From Paenibacillus sp. MMS18-CY102 (GTDB lineage Bacteria; Bacillota; Bacilli; Paenibacillales; Paenibacillaceae), in contig NZ_WSTC01000005.1 in NCBI RefSeq assembly GCF_009789195.1, positions 124,001-188,000 of the forward strand: 64,000 nucleotides of DNA, in the 5' to 3' direction. The position numbers were made by a program, and so were the translations under genes. The notes under the pieces are model-generated. The model was not told where the DNA came from. It worked only from the letters and a program-made list of their open reading frames with translations, and did not search any database. Of this stretch, positions 26,587 to 36,679 are shown in pieces. How positions within the stretch are numbered: position 1 is the first letter of the stretch; every line of letters starts with the position of its first letter.

Positions 26587-26619
26587 AAAAAGGCGGCCCC
26601 TATGATTGGGTACCGCCTT
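26587..26619 (-). terminator. Terminator after the small spore-like gene pair
   Basis: Minus strand stem AAGGCGG / CCGCCTT with an inner CCC/GGG pair, followed by TTTTTGCG. It lies between the 76-residue gene and the response regulator, separating the two units. Confidence 0.8.
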
Positions 26620-26673
26620 CGGAAACATAGGCCTTATGCCTGTTTGCTCATTCAGAAACTCACAGCCGTGATG

Positions 26674-26904
26674 CTAATGCATGGTGTCCTGCTCCAGCAC
26701 GCCGCCCGTTTGCTGAATAAGGTAGAATGCACGCTCTACGACATCTGCGTCGACCGTAGCCGTCAACGTTCCGTTGTGGCCTTCGCTAATGCCTTGTGCC
26801 CGCAATAGGTGCAGCTTCATAGCAGCTTCCCGTGCGCCAGCCTCTTTTGCGTAGGCCGCACGAATGCGAATGCCTGCTGCTGCAGAATCTTGCCCTTTGG
26901 TCAC
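26674..26904 (-). CDS. Small hypothetical protein, 76 residues
   Basis: Not recognised. It starts with GTG at 26904, overlapping the stop of the preceding 62-residue gene as GTGA, so the two are coupled, and a terminator follows. The protein is Ala-rich and helical in its first half (AAGIRIRAAYAKEAGAREAAMKLHLLRA) with a beta-like middle (HNGTLTATVDADVVERAFYLI) and ends in DTMH. No membrane segment, signal or cysteine. The coupling, the codon composition and the terminator argue that it is real; function unknown. Confidence 0.6.
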   Translation of the reverse strand: MTKGQDSAAAGIRIRAAYAKEAGAREAAMKLHLLRAQGISEGHNGTLTATVDADVVERAFYLIQQTGGVLEQDTMH

Positions 26905-27089
26905 TGTTGCTTTGCTCTCTGGTCCGCTGCTGCTGCACGCTGCTGCGCTACATGATCCGCTTCGTCAGCGAACTCCTCCGAAAACTCCACATCTTCATTT
27001 TCACCAATCGGCAAATTGCCGAAGTTTACTTTTTCAAACTCGTTCTGAGCGTTTTGCTGATTTTGTTGGTTCTTATTGAGATTAGCCAT
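26901..27089 (-). CDS. Small Gln/Asn-rich protein, possible gamma-type small acid-soluble spore protein
   Basis: A 62-residue acidic protein starting MANLNKNQQNQQNAQNEFEK and ending in a Gln/Ala/Arg-rich tail. AGGAGG stands eight bases before the ATG. Composition (Asn, Gln, Ala, Glu; no Cys or Trp) and the segment EFSEEFADEAD resemble gamma-type SASPs, which carry EFASE-like sites cut by the GPR protease; the gpr gene is in this window. A sigma-G/F-like promoter lies upstream. The SASP reading is my inference; I cannot confirm it by alignment. Confidence 0.6.
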   Translation of the reverse strand: MANLNKNQQNQQNAQNEFEKVNFGNLPIGENEDVEFSEEFADEADHVAQQRAAAADQRAKQQ

Positions 27090-27136
27090 TGTGTTGTTGC
27101 CTCCTATTGGTTGGTTCGGTTCGTTGCGAACGCTTA

Positions 27137-27166
27137 TAGGATAAGCTGCCTGTCATTGAACTATAC
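27137..27166 (-). promoter_or_regulatory. Forespore-type (sigma-G/sigma-F) promoter candidate
   Basis: Minus strand GTATA (27166-27162), 18-base spacer, TATCCTA (27143-27137). It differs from the sigma-G consensus CATNNTA only at the first base. It lies about 48 bases before the small Gln/Asn-rich gene. Confidence 0.5.
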
Positions 27167-27216
27167 GCTAGAGTGACAACCAACCATTTCCAATGTGCCA
27201 ATCCATCATTCATAGC

Positions 27217-27256
27217 AAAAAGACGCCTCAGCAGGCAATTAGCCTGTGACGCGTCT
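27217..27256 (-). terminator. Terminator of the hrcA-grpE-dnaK-dnaJ operon
   Basis: Minus strand AGACGCGTCACAGGC / GCCTGCTGAGGCGTCT around TAATT, followed by TTTT. It lies 25 bases after the dnaJ stop and shows that prmA no longer belongs to this operon. Confidence 0.85.
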
Positions 27257-27281
27257 CTCCCACATCTCTTTAAACCGCAGG

Positions 27282-28409
27282 CTATTCGCCCCGGAACGCT
27301 TTCTTCATCCGCTCAAAGATGGATTCGTGATGCTCCTGTTCTGGTGCAGCAGCGCCGCCTGCTAATCCGCCAAGCTGGCGCAGCAATTCCTTCTGCTCGT
27401 CGCTAAGCTTAGTCGGCGTTACAACCGTCACTTTAACATGCTGGTCGCCTGTGCCATGTCCGCGAAGCTTCGGCACCCCTTTGCCTTTCAAACGGAAATA
27501 AGTGCCCGTCTGCGTGCCAGCTGGAATCTTCAGCTTCACTTTCTCGGATAACGTCGGCACCTCGATCTCATCGCCAAGCGCCGCTTGCGCGAATGACAAT
27601 GGCACCTCGCAGTAAATATCATCGTTCTCGCGGTCGAAGAACTCATGGCGCTTCACGCGAATGACAATGTATAGATCGCCCGATGGACCGCCGCGCAATC
27701 CGCCCTCGCCCTCACCCGTCAACCGGATTTGAGCGCCGTCGTCCACGCCGGCTGGAATGCGCACGTTGATGCGGCGTTGTTTTTTCACTTTGCCTGCGCC
27801 GTGGCAGGTCGTACATTTTTCTTTGATCACTTTGCCCGAACCGCTGCAATTGGAGCAAGCACGGCGGTTAACCATCCGGCCAAACGGCGTATTTTGCACA
27901 ACCTCTTGCTGGCCAGTGCCGCGGCATACGGTACAGTTCTCAGGCTTCGTGCCGGCTTTCGCGCCCGAGCCATGGCAAGTATCGCAAGATTCCGTGCGAG
28001 GAATCGTAATTTCGGTTTCTTTGCCGAATACCGCTTCCTTAAATTCGATTGTCATCGAATATTGCAAATCGTTACCGCGCTGTGGCGCATTCGGATCGCG
28101 CCGGCCGCCACCGCCGCCGAAGAACATATCGAAAATATCGCCGAAGCCGCCGCCGAAATCACCGCCGCCCATGCCACCGAATTGGTTAGGGTCAACGTGG
28201 CCATGCCGGTCATACGTATCACGCTTGCCGTCATCGCTCAAAACGTCATATGCTTCCTTGACTTCCTTGAACTTCGTTTCGGCATCTGCCGCCTTATTGA
28301 CGTCCGGATGGTATTGGCGAGCCATCTTGCGGTACGCCTTCTTAATGTCTTCGCCGGATGCGCTTTTGTCCACGCCCAGCACCTCATAATAATCGCGCTT
28401 ATCAGCCAA
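27282..28409 (-). CDS. dnaJ: Chaperone DnaJ (Hsp40)
   Basis: A 375-residue type I J-protein, co-chaperone of DnaK. J-domain with the HPD motif (YHPDVN, near residue 33), a Gly/Phe-rich linker, a zinc domain with four CxxCxGxG repeats ([32 protein letters not shown]; about residues 144-215), and the substrate-binding C-terminal domains. All four repeats are intact. It ends the operon; a long hairpin separates it from dnaK. Confidence 0.98.
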   Translation of the reverse strand: MADKRDYYEVLGVDKSASGEDIKKAYRKMARQYHPDVNKAADAETKFKEVKEAYDVLSDDGKRDTYDRHGHVDPNQFGGMGGGDFGGGFGDIFDMFFGGGGGRRDPNAPQRGNDLQYSMTIEFKEAVFGKETEITIPRTESCDTCHGSGAKAGTKPENCTVCRGTGQQEVVQNTPFGRMVNRRACSNCSGSGKVIKEKCTTCHGAGKVKKQRRINVRIPAGVDDGAQIRLTGEGEGGLRGGPSGDLYIVIRVKRHEFFDRENDDIYCEVPLSFAQAALGDEIEVPTLSEKVKLKIPAGTQTGTYFRLKGKGVPKLRGHGTGDQHVKVTVVTPTKLSDEQKELLRQLGGLAGGAAAPEQEHHESIFERMKKAFRGE

Positions 28410-28463
28410 TTTCTCTCACCCCCATGTTGTGCCCAGCACGCGGAATGCGCGCATGAACATAAG

Positions 28464-28502
28464 GATAGGCCAAAGCCAGGTCATGCCTGGCTTTGACCTA
28501 TC
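28464..28502 (-). other. Long hairpin in the dnaK-dnaJ intercistronic region
   Basis: GATAGGCCAAAGCCAGG (28464-28480) and CCTGGCTTTGACCTATC (28486-28502) form a 17-base stem with one mismatch and a five-base loop. No T run follows on the minus strand, so it is not a classical terminator; an mRNA processing or stabilising element is more likely. Confidence 0.7.
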
Positions 28503-28524
28503 ACCGCCTATCACTGGTCGAAGC

Positions 28525-30390
<1,866 letters not shown>

Positions 30391-30425
30391 TTAATTTATT
30401 TGTTTAATCTGTATAGGCAAGCAGA

Positions 30426-31010
30426 TTAGCTGCTAACTTTAACCATTGCTGGACGCAGCACTTTATCTTTCAGCATATAGCCTTTTTGCAGTTCTTCCAG
30501 TACGGTGCCCTCTTCGTGCTCTGCAGAAGGCTCCTGCATCACCGCTTGGTGGAACTCAGGATTAAACGGCTCGCCTACGACGTTCATCGGAGACAGGCCC
30601 TCTTGCTCAAGCACCTGATTGAACTGTCTGGAAACCATGTCAACGCCTTTGGACAATGCATCAAAATCGCTATTTTGCTTAGCGGCATTAATGGCACGTT
30701 CAAAATTGTCTACGACCGGCAGCAGCTCCGTCAACAGCTTCGACGTTGCATACCGAGCGAGCTCTTCTCTTTCCTTTATGGTACGGCGACGGAAATTATC
30801 AAAGTCCGCCTGCGCGCGTAAGTATCGTTGTTGATGCTCTTCAATCTGCTGCTCGAGCTCGGCGATGCGCGCTTCGCTTGCCGATTGTGCCGCCGTTTCC
30901 TCTTGCGATTTCCCAGCTACATTCTGTTCTTCGTTATGTGCTTGCTGCTCTTGTTCTTCTACATTCGTCACGGTTGATTGATCCTCCGTTATATTGTCAT
31001 TCGCACTCAT
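30426..31010 (-). CDS. grpE: Nucleotide exchange factor GrpE
   Basis: A 194-residue protein that releases ADP from DnaK. The N-terminal 60 residues are polar and Gln/Glu-rich, then a long coiled coil (IAELEQQIEEHQQRYLRAQA) and DFDNFRRRTIKERE, then the C-terminal beta domain with EFHQAVMQEPSAEHEEGTV. The start MSANDNITED at 31010 follows a perfect AAGGAGGTGA; an upstream in-frame start inside hrcA lacks support. Confidence 0.97.
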   Translation of the reverse strand: MSANDNITEDQSTVTNVEEQEQQAHNEEQNVAGKSQEETAAQSASEARIAELEQQIEEHQQRYLRAQADFDNFRRRTIKEREELARYATSKLLTELLPVVDNFERAINAAKQNSDFDALSKGVDMVSRQFNQVLEQEGLSPMNVVGEPFNPEFHQAVMQEPSAEHEEGTVLEELQKGYMLKDKVLRPAMVKVSS

Positions 31011-31084
31011 CTTGCTCACCTCCTTAACGTGCCCGCTGTAAGCTGGGCGATATGCACGATCGTGGCGCGCTCGAACCTGCTTCG

Positions 31085-32116
31085 TTATCGGTACCATCGG
31101 GACAACAGCATCGCCATGTCCTTGGAAACAATCTCGAGCAATCCGATCACTTTGCCATAATCCATCCTAGTTGGGCCCAGTATGCCAATCGTGCCAAGCG
31201 ATTGCCCATCAATCGCATAGGTTGCTGTGATTACACTGCATTCATTTATCGCTTCATGCTCATTCTCCGTGCCAATTCGCACTTGAATGCCTGTGGGCGC
31301 TGAAGAAAGCATACGCGATAATGTCGGTGTCTCATCAAGCAAATCAAGCAACGTCTTCACTTTATCGACGTCCTTGAACTCCGGCTGCGTGAGCATATTC
31401 GTCGTTCCACCCAAGTAGACACGCTGTTCGGTTTCTTCGCCAGCTGGCAATGCCCGCTCCAGCATGTTCAGTACGCTCTCGTAATGATCGACGTAACGGC
31501 TCAGTTCCTGGCCAACCTCCGTATACAACTTGGAAGTCAACCGCACCATTGGCACGCCTGCGAGCTTTGCGTTCAAGATATGCACGGTCTTCTCTACATC
31601 CGACATACTCATGCCTTTCGGAAGAGAGACCATCCTATTCTCCACATGGCCCGTATTCGTCACGACAATCGCGACAGCACTTTCAGCGTTAAGTGGAACG
31701 AGTTGAAAATGCTTCAGTGAATGGTTAATCGATTCAGGGCCAAGCGCAATAGACGTATAATTCGTCATATTTGCAAGAATGGTCGCCGCTTGCTGCGTGA
31801 CCTGCTCCATCTCTGTCATGCGTTCGGCGAAAAACGAACGGAAATTCGTAACTTCCTTCTCGTTCGACTCGCCAAGCCTGACGAGATGATCCACATAATA
31901 TCGGTATCCTTTGATCGAAGGGATACGCCCCGCCGACGTGTGCGGCTGCTCCAGAAAACCAAGTTCCTCAAGGTCAGACATCTCATTACGAATCGTTGCC
32001 GGGCTAAAACCGACGTCTCCCCGCTTAGAAATGCTGCGAGAACCGACGGGCTCGGCCGAACGAATATAATCGTCTATTATGGCGTTTAATATCATGCGTT
32101 GTCGATCCGTTAACAT
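31085..32116 (-). CDS. hrcA: Heat-inducible transcription repressor HrcA
   Basis: A 343-residue repressor that binds CIRCE and is held active by GroEL. N-terminal winged helix: MLTDRQRMILNAIIDDYI then VGSRSISKR and FSPATIRNEMSDLEELG; HTSAGRIPSIKGYRYYVD follows, as usual. The dimerisation and effector domain fills the rest. Start at 32116 follows GAGGAGGGG; upstream in-frame codons would extend into the CIRCE element. First gene of hrcA-grpE-dnaK-dnaJ. Confidence 0.97.
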   Translation of the reverse strand: MLTDRQRMILNAIIDDYIRSAEPVGSRSISKRGDVGFSPATIRNEMSDLEELGFLEQPHTSAGRIPSIKGYRYYVDHLVRLGESNEKEVTNFRSFFAERMTEMEQVTQQAATILANMTNYTSIALGPESINHSLKHFQLVPLNAESAVAIVVTNTGHVENRMVSLPKGMSMSDVEKTVHILNAKLAGVPMVRLTSKLYTEVGQELSRYVDHYESVLNMLERALPAGEETEQRVYLGGTTNMLTQPEFKDVDKVKTLLDLLDETPTLSRMLSSAPTGIQVRIGTENEHEAINECSVITATYAIDGQSLGTIGILGPTRMDYGKVIGLLEIVSKDMAMLLSRWYR

Positions 32117-32174
32117 CCGAACCCCTCCTCTTGATCTCCTGCTCATGCTGACTAATCGGCTGCCCCTTCGATCG

Positions 32175-32201
32175 TTAGCACTCATTGTCGTTGAGTGCTA
32201 A
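32175..32201 (-). promoter_or_regulatory. CIRCE operator
   Basis: TTAGCACTC - nine bases - GAGTGCTAA, a perfect match to the CIRCE consensus, 59 bases upstream of hrcA and near the predicted transcription start. HrcA binds here to repress the operon. Confidence 0.97.
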
Positions 32202-32212
32202 TCGTCAATACA

Positions 32213-32242
32213 AAAATACCAAACCAACTTGACGATTGTCAA
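32213..32242 (-). promoter_or_regulatory. Sigma-A promoter of hrcA operon, with a palindrome over the -35
   Basis: Minus strand TTGACA (32242-32237), 18-base spacer, TATTTT (32218-32213). CIRCE begins about a dozen bases downstream. The -35 lies inside a perfect palindrome ACTTGAC-GATT-GTCAAGT (32227-32244). Confidence 0.65.
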
Positions 32243-32243
32243 G

Positions 32244-32714
32244 TCAGTTCAGTACTTTAAGCACAGCTATTTCGTCGCAATTTTTTTGCTTCGGGCAATT
32301 TACGCAGTCTGTCCATACTTTTTCGGGAAAAATCTCTTTATCAACTACATTAAAACCGTTCTTAACGAAGAAACGATCCTCATAGGTCAGTGCCATTACT
32401 TTAGTTAAATTCTGCTCGCGCGCTTGTTCAATCAGCTTATCGACGAGTTTGCTGCCTATGCCAAATCCCTTGTAGCCATCTGTGATGCCCAGGGAGCGGA
32501 TTTCAACGAGATCCTTGCCAAGCTGGCACAATGAGCCACATCCGACGATGACGCCTTCAACCTCAGCTACGACGAAGGTTCCGATTAGCCGCTTTAGCGC
32601 TTCTCTGCTTCGAGGGAGCATAATTCCTTTCTCTGCGTAGCCGCTTATTAGATGAAACAAGACTTCGACATCGTCTTCTGTTGCTGGTCTGCAGGTACAT
32701 ACCGCTTGCATCAT
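32244..32714 (-). CDS. GNAT N-acetyltransferase, short ArgA-like (N-acetylglutamate synthase type)
   Basis: A 156-residue single-domain GNAT. The acetyl-CoA motif A is IRSLGITDGYKGFGIGSKLVD at about residues 73-93. The C-terminal segment VWTDCVNCPKQKNCDE with three cysteines is typical of short-form N-acetylglutamate synthases, which start arginine synthesis. The start MMQAVCTC at 32714 follows GGAGGGG; a GTG 18 bases upstream is weaker. It stands between hemW and hrcA, which are neighbours in B. subtilis. Its promoter is covered by two ARG-box-like sites, which supports an arginine-pathway role. Enzyme activity is inferred. Confidence 0.8.
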   Translation of the reverse strand: MMQAVCTCRPATEDDVEVLFHLISGYAEKGIMLPRSREALKRLIGTFVVAEVEGVIVGCGSLCQLGKDLVEIRSLGITDGYKGFGIGSKLVDKLIEQAREQNLTKVMALTYEDRFFVKNGFNVVDKEIFPEKVWTDCVNCPKQKNCDEIAVLKVLN

Positions 32715-32780
32715 TACGCTCGTCCCCTCCACTCGTCGCCAAGGTGCAATCCTCTCACAACGCCGATTTTTAAAAAAGAA

Positions 32781-32818
32781 TATGTATAAATATACATCAA
32801 AACGAATGAATGCTCAAT
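32781..32818 (-). promoter_or_regulatory. Tandem ARG-box-like operators over the promoter of the ArgA-like gene
   Basis: Box 1: ATGTATA-AA-TATACAT (32782-32797), perfect seven-base arms. Box 2: CGAATGAATGCTCA core (32803-32816). Their centres are 20 bases apart, as in tandem ArgR sites. The minus-strand promoter TTGAGC (32817-32812), 17-base spacer, TATATT (32794-32789) lies inside them, so bound ArgR/AhrC would block it. Confidence 0.65.
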
Positions 32819-32856
32819 AGCCAATTTTAAAAGCTTCAATTGATTAGTTCTATAAG

Positions 32857-32890
32857 TAAAACACCCGCTCCACATTGTGCGAAACGGGTG
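32857..32890 (-). terminator. Terminator of the lepA-hemW unit
   Basis: Minus strand CACCCG / CGGGTG with a 17-base loop, followed by TTTTACTT, 43 bases after the hemW stop. Confidence 0.75.
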
Positions 32891-32932
32891 CATCTAATCC
32901 TTGCAAGCTTATGAAAATGTGGTGGCCATCCG

Positions 32933-34102
32933 CTATTCCACCGTCGCGGGCAGCACACCAACAAAGGCTCCGAACACCTCGTTGCCAAGCGGAATGCCTT
33001 GCTCAGTCAGCCGATAGCCGCGGTCCGGCGTCGCTTCCAGCAAGCCTTCCCGGACAAGCCGTTCAAGTATGCTTCCGAATACGCCCTCCATCGTACGGCC
33101 AGGGAACTGTGCTTCGAATGCCGCACTGCGAACACCTTCAAGCAGCCGCAAGCCGACCATCATAAAGTCTTCCATCGCCTCGGGCTCTGAGATCGGAGTC
33201 GTCTCCAATCGTGGAAGCCTCGCAAGCGCCGCATCGATGAAAGGCTGAACGCCTTTAATGTTCAAATGCCGCTCTCCACGCGCATAACCGTGGGCACCTG
33301 CACCTAAGCCGTAATAAGGCTCATTGCGCCAGTACGTCGAGTTATGGCGGCTCTCAAGGCCTGGAATCGCAAAATTGCTAATTTCATAATGGCGGTAGCC
33401 CGCTTCCTTCAGCTTGTTCATGACGACCATAAACATCGCAAGCTCTTCATCTTCGGTTGGAAGCGGCAGCTCGTTCCGTTCATACAGCTTGTGGAACAGC
33501 GTGTTCTCCTCCACCTTCAAGCTGTACAACGAATAATGGGTCAAGCCTAGCTGCAGTGCTTTGTCCACGCTCTCTGTCAACAGTTCGACCGTCTGCTTCG
33601 GCAACCCGAACATGAGGTCGATCGACAAATTCGTAAAACCAGCCTTCTTCGCGTTGTCGATGCTCCGGTAAACATCATCGATATTGTGAATCCGGCCAAT
33701 GCCAGCGAGCAAGTCATTATCGAACGACTGCACGCCGAAGCTGATACGGTTTACGCCGCCAGCGTACATCGCAGCCAATTTCTCCGGATCAGTCGTGCCA
33801 GGATTAGCTTCCATCGTAAATTCTACATCTGCCGCAAGCGGAAAATGGCGATGGACCGACGCAAGAAACCGCTCCATCTGAGGAGGGGTCAGCACAGTCG
33901 GCGTACCGCCGCCAACGAATACGGTGTCGATCCCTTCAGGCGACAGCGCTTCTACGGTAAGGCGCATTTCATTCTCAAGTGAATCAAGGTAAGCGTCTAC
34001 CGGCTGCCCTTTTAATACAAAAGAATTAAAGTCACAGTAGTGGCACTTATTCGTACAGAACGGGATATGGATGTAAAGCGCTCTTGGTGCATGTGTAAGC
34101 AT
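32933..34102 (-). CDS. hemW: Heme chaperone HemW (radical SAM)
   Basis: A 389-residue radical-SAM protein of the HemN-like group. The cluster motif is YIHIPFCTNKCHYCDFNSF (CxxxCxxC followed by DF) at about residues 10-28. It lacks the extra N-terminal part and fourth cysteine typical of true HemN coproporphyrinogen oxidase, so the heme-chaperone reading is preferred. GGGTPTVL and FGVQSFDNDLLAGIGRIH also fit. In B. subtilis it follows lepA, as here. A terminator stands between lepA and hemW. Confidence 0.92.
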   Translation of the reverse strand: MLTHAPRALYIHIPFCTNKCHYCDFNSFVLKGQPVDAYLDSLENEMRLTVEALSPEGIDTVFVGGGTPTVLTPPQMERFLASVHRHFPLAADVEFTMEANPGTTDPEKLAAMYAGGVNRISFGVQSFDNDLLAGIGRIHNIDDVYRSIDNAKKAGFTNLSIDLMFGLPKQTVELLTESVDKALQLGLTHYSLYSLKVEENTLFHKLYERNELPLPTEDEELAMFMVVMNKLKEAGYRHYEISNFAIPGLESRHNSTYWRNEPYYGLGAGAHGYARGERHLNIKGVQPFIDAALARLPRLETTPISEPEAMEDFMMVGLRLLEGVRSAAFEAQFPGRTMEGVFGSILERLVREGLLEATPDRGYRLTEQGIPLGNEVFGAFVGVLPATVE

Positions 34103-34167
34103 GGGCGCTATGCCCTCCTTGCTTGACTGTTACGACTGTTCGCAGTCGTTTCAATCGATAAGATATG

Positions 34168-34196
34168 AAAAACAGGAAGAGCTACGCTCTCCCTGT
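34168..34196 (-). terminator. Terminator of lepA
   Basis: Minus strand ACAGGGAGAGC / GCTCTTCCTGT with loop GTA, followed by TTTTTC; 20 bases after the lepA stop. Confidence 0.88.
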
Positions 34197-34215
34197 CAGC
34201 TCGAATGACGGAGGA

Positions 34216-36033
34216 TCAATCCTCGTCGATTTTCAGGACCGCCATGAACGCTTCCTGCGGCACCTCGACGCTGCCGACCTGCTTCATCCGCTTTTTGCCT
34301 TCTTTTTGCTTCTCCAGCAATTTGCGTTTCCGGCTAATGTCGCCGCCGTAGCATTTGGCCAATACGTTTTTGCGCATCGCTTTAACCGTCTCACGGGCAA
34401 TGACCTTTGTTCCGATCGATGCCTGAATCGGCACCTCGAACATTTGGCGAGGGATAAGCTCTTTCATCTTCTCGCAAATCGCCCGGCCGCGGTGGTACGC
34501 GCGATCGCGGTGAACGATGATTGACAAGGCGTCAACTTGCTCGTTGTTTAACATAATATCCATCTTCACAAGGTTCGACTGGCGATAGCCTGCCAGCTCG
34601 TAATCGAAGGAAGCATAGCCCTTCGTACGCGATTTCAACTGGTCGAAGAAGTCGTAGACAATCTCTGACAGCGGAATTTCGTACGTCAGTGTTACGCGGT
34701 TCGTGTCCAAATATTCCATGTTCACGTACTCGCCGCGCTTGCCTTGGCAAAGCTCCATAATGGCACCTACGTAATCGTTCGGAACGATGACGGATGCTTT
34801 TACATACGGCTCCTCAACAAAATCGATCTTCCCGACTTCCGGGTAATTCGACGGGTTGTCGATTTGGAGCACATCGCCATTCGTTTGCGTGACATGATAA
34901 ACAACGCTCGGCGCCGTCGTAATGAGCGGAATGTTGAATTCGCGCTCAATCCGTTCTTGAATAATCTCCATGTGCAGCAGTCCGAGGAAGCCACAACGGA
35001 AGCCGAAGCCAAGCGCTGTCGACGTCTCTGGCTCATAACGCAAGGAAGCATCGTTAAGCTCCAGCTTCTCGAGCGCTTCACGCAAATCGTTATAATCCTG
35101 CGTTTCGATCGGATACAGACCGCAGAATACCATCGGGTTAATTTTCCGGTAACCTGGCAGTGCCTCAGGGGCTGGACGCTTCGCTTCTGTGACCGTGTCG
35201 CCGACACGCGTATCTTTTACGTTCTTGATGCCCGCTACGACGAAGCCTACGTCCCCTACAGCCAGCTCGTCCACGATGGACATGCGCGGCTTAAACGCGC
35301 CAACTTCGATAACTTCGAATTCGGCTCCGGTCGCCATGAAGCGGATTTTCTTGCCTGCTTTGATGCTGCCGTCAATGACGCGGACATAGACGATAACGCC
35401 TTTGTACGGGTCATAGTGGGAGTCAAAGATTAGCGCTTTCAGCGGATCATCTGGATTGCCCGTAGGCGCTGGCACCTTCTGTACCACCTGCTCCAAAATC
35501 TCCTTGATGCCGATGCCCGCTTTGGCCGAAGCCAATACCGCATCGCTGGCATCGAGGCCGATAACGTCCTCGATCTCTTGCTTCACCCGCTCAGGCTCTG
35601 CGCTAGGCAAATCGATCTTATTGATGACCGGCAAAATTTCCAGGTTGCTGTCGAGCGCCAGATAAACGTTGGCAAGCGTTTGCGCTTCAATGCCCTGTGC
35701 GGCATCGACTACAAGCAATGCACCCTCGCAGGCTGCCATGCTTCGCGACACTTCGTACGTGAAGTCGACATGCCCTGGCGTATCGATCAGGTTCAAAATG
35801 TACTCTTCGCCATCATCGGCTTTGTAGCCCAAACGAACAGCCTGCAGCTTTATCGTAATGCCGCGTTCTCTTTCCAAATCCATCTGGTCGAGCACCTGCT
35901 CCTGCATTTCACGCGAGGAGAGCGCTCCCGTAAATTCCAATATACGATCCGCCAACGTCGATTTCCCGTGGTCGATATGTGCGATAATGGAAAAATTCCT
36001 AATTTTCTTCTGTCTTTCGCGAACGTCCGCCAT
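34216..36033 (-). CDS. lepA: Elongation factor 4 (LepA)
   Basis: A 605-residue translational GTPase acting on the ribosome. G1 [10 protein letters not shown] near residue 18, G3 DTPGHVDF, G4 NKIDLPSA; the LepA-specific C-terminal domain ends with [19 protein letters not shown]. Start [11 protein letters not shown] at 36033 is the usual N-terminus; GGGGG lies upstream. Length and domain order are standard. Confidence 0.98.
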   Translation of the reverse strand: MADVRERQKKIRNFSIIAHIDHGKSTLADRILEFTGALSSREMQEQVLDQMDLERERGITIKLQAVRLGYKADDGEEYILNLIDTPGHVDFTYEVSRSMAACEGALLVVDAAQGIEAQTLANVYLALDSNLEILPVINKIDLPSAEPERVKQEIEDVIGLDASDAVLASAKAGIGIKEILEQVVQKVPAPTGNPDDPLKALIFDSHYDPYKGVIVYVRVIDGSIKAGKKIRFMATGAEFEVIEVGAFKPRMSIVDELAVGDVGFVVAGIKNVKDTRVGDTVTEAKRPAPEALPGYRKINPMVFCGLYPIETQDYNDLREALEKLELNDASLRYEPETSTALGFGFRCGFLGLLHMEIIQERIEREFNIPLITTAPSVVYHVTQTNGDVLQIDNPSNYPEVGKIDFVEEPYVKASVIVPNDYVGAIMELCQGKRGEYVNMEYLDTNRVTLTYEIPLSEIVYDFFDQLKSRTKGYASFDYELAGYRQSNLVKMDIMLNNEQVDALSIIVHRDRAYHRGRAICEKMKELIPRQMFEVPIQASIGTKVIARETVKAMRKNVLAKCYGGDISRKRKLLEKQKEGKKRMKQVGSVEVPQEAFMAVLKIDED

Positions 36034-36150
36034 GCGTAACCCCCACACTGTCTAAGTGCTAACTATCCTTTCGATTATAGCAGTAATGGGACGAAGCGGC
36101 AACGGATGTGCTCCGAAGCCGCTTCATCAATTTGCTTTTTCTATTGTGCG

Positions 36151-36597
36151 CTAGTCCATAATGCCGTCGAAAACAGATACGAACAGCCGTATTCCCCCGC
36201 TCGATACCGATTGCAGCACGCCTGCCGCTCCATCTGCCAATCGGTTAACAGCTGGCTCTTCTGAATCATAAGGCACGCTAGGCAAACGCTCGGATCCATT
36301 GGCGCTCCGGCCATCCCATTCGCTCTGTCCTGTTGGCTGCTGCATTTGCGCTTGTTGCTGGGAACCATTGCCGGTTGCATGGTTTGGGCTGGATTCGGTG
36401 CCAGAGGCAAGATTGCCTTCGCTATTGTTCACCGGTGCATAACGCTGCACAGTGCTATTTACGGCAGGCGTTTCCACGTTCTCGCCCACCGGACCGTATA
36501 CATTGTTAATGCCGCGGTCAGCCGTATCGAGCCCATATACGATTAACAACGCGATCGCCCCTCCTGCCAGCGCCCATTTCCAGCCATCCCGTTTCAT
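36151..36597 (-). CDS. YqxA-position membrane-anchored hypothetical protein (DUF3679-like)
   Basis: A 148-residue protein with one N-terminal transmembrane segment (ALAGGAIALLIVYGL, about residues 6-22), then a low-complexity Asn/Gln/Ser/Pro stretch (about 40-100) and a more ordered C-terminus (AVNRLADGAAGVLQSV...). Its place between spoIIP and lepA is that of yqxA in B. subtilis, and a short membrane segment followed by DTADRGI fits that family. The start MKRDGWKWA at 36597 is chosen because AGGCAGGGAACGGGC precedes it; a GTG at 36663 would add 22 residues. Function unknown. Confidence 0.65.
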   Translation of the reverse strand: MKRDGWKWALAGGAIALLIVYGLDTADRGINNVYGPVGENVETPAVNSTVQRYAPVNNSEGNLASGTESSPNHATGNGSQQQAQMQQPTGQSEWDGRSANGSERLPSVPYDSEEPAVNRLADGAAGVLQSVSSGGIRLFVSVFDGIMD

Positions 36598-36679
36598 GCC
36601 CGTTCCCTGCCTCTCTGCGGCTTTTGCCGCCATTTCACGTTTATTATGCTGTGCCGCCTGCACACTAACTTACTTTCAT

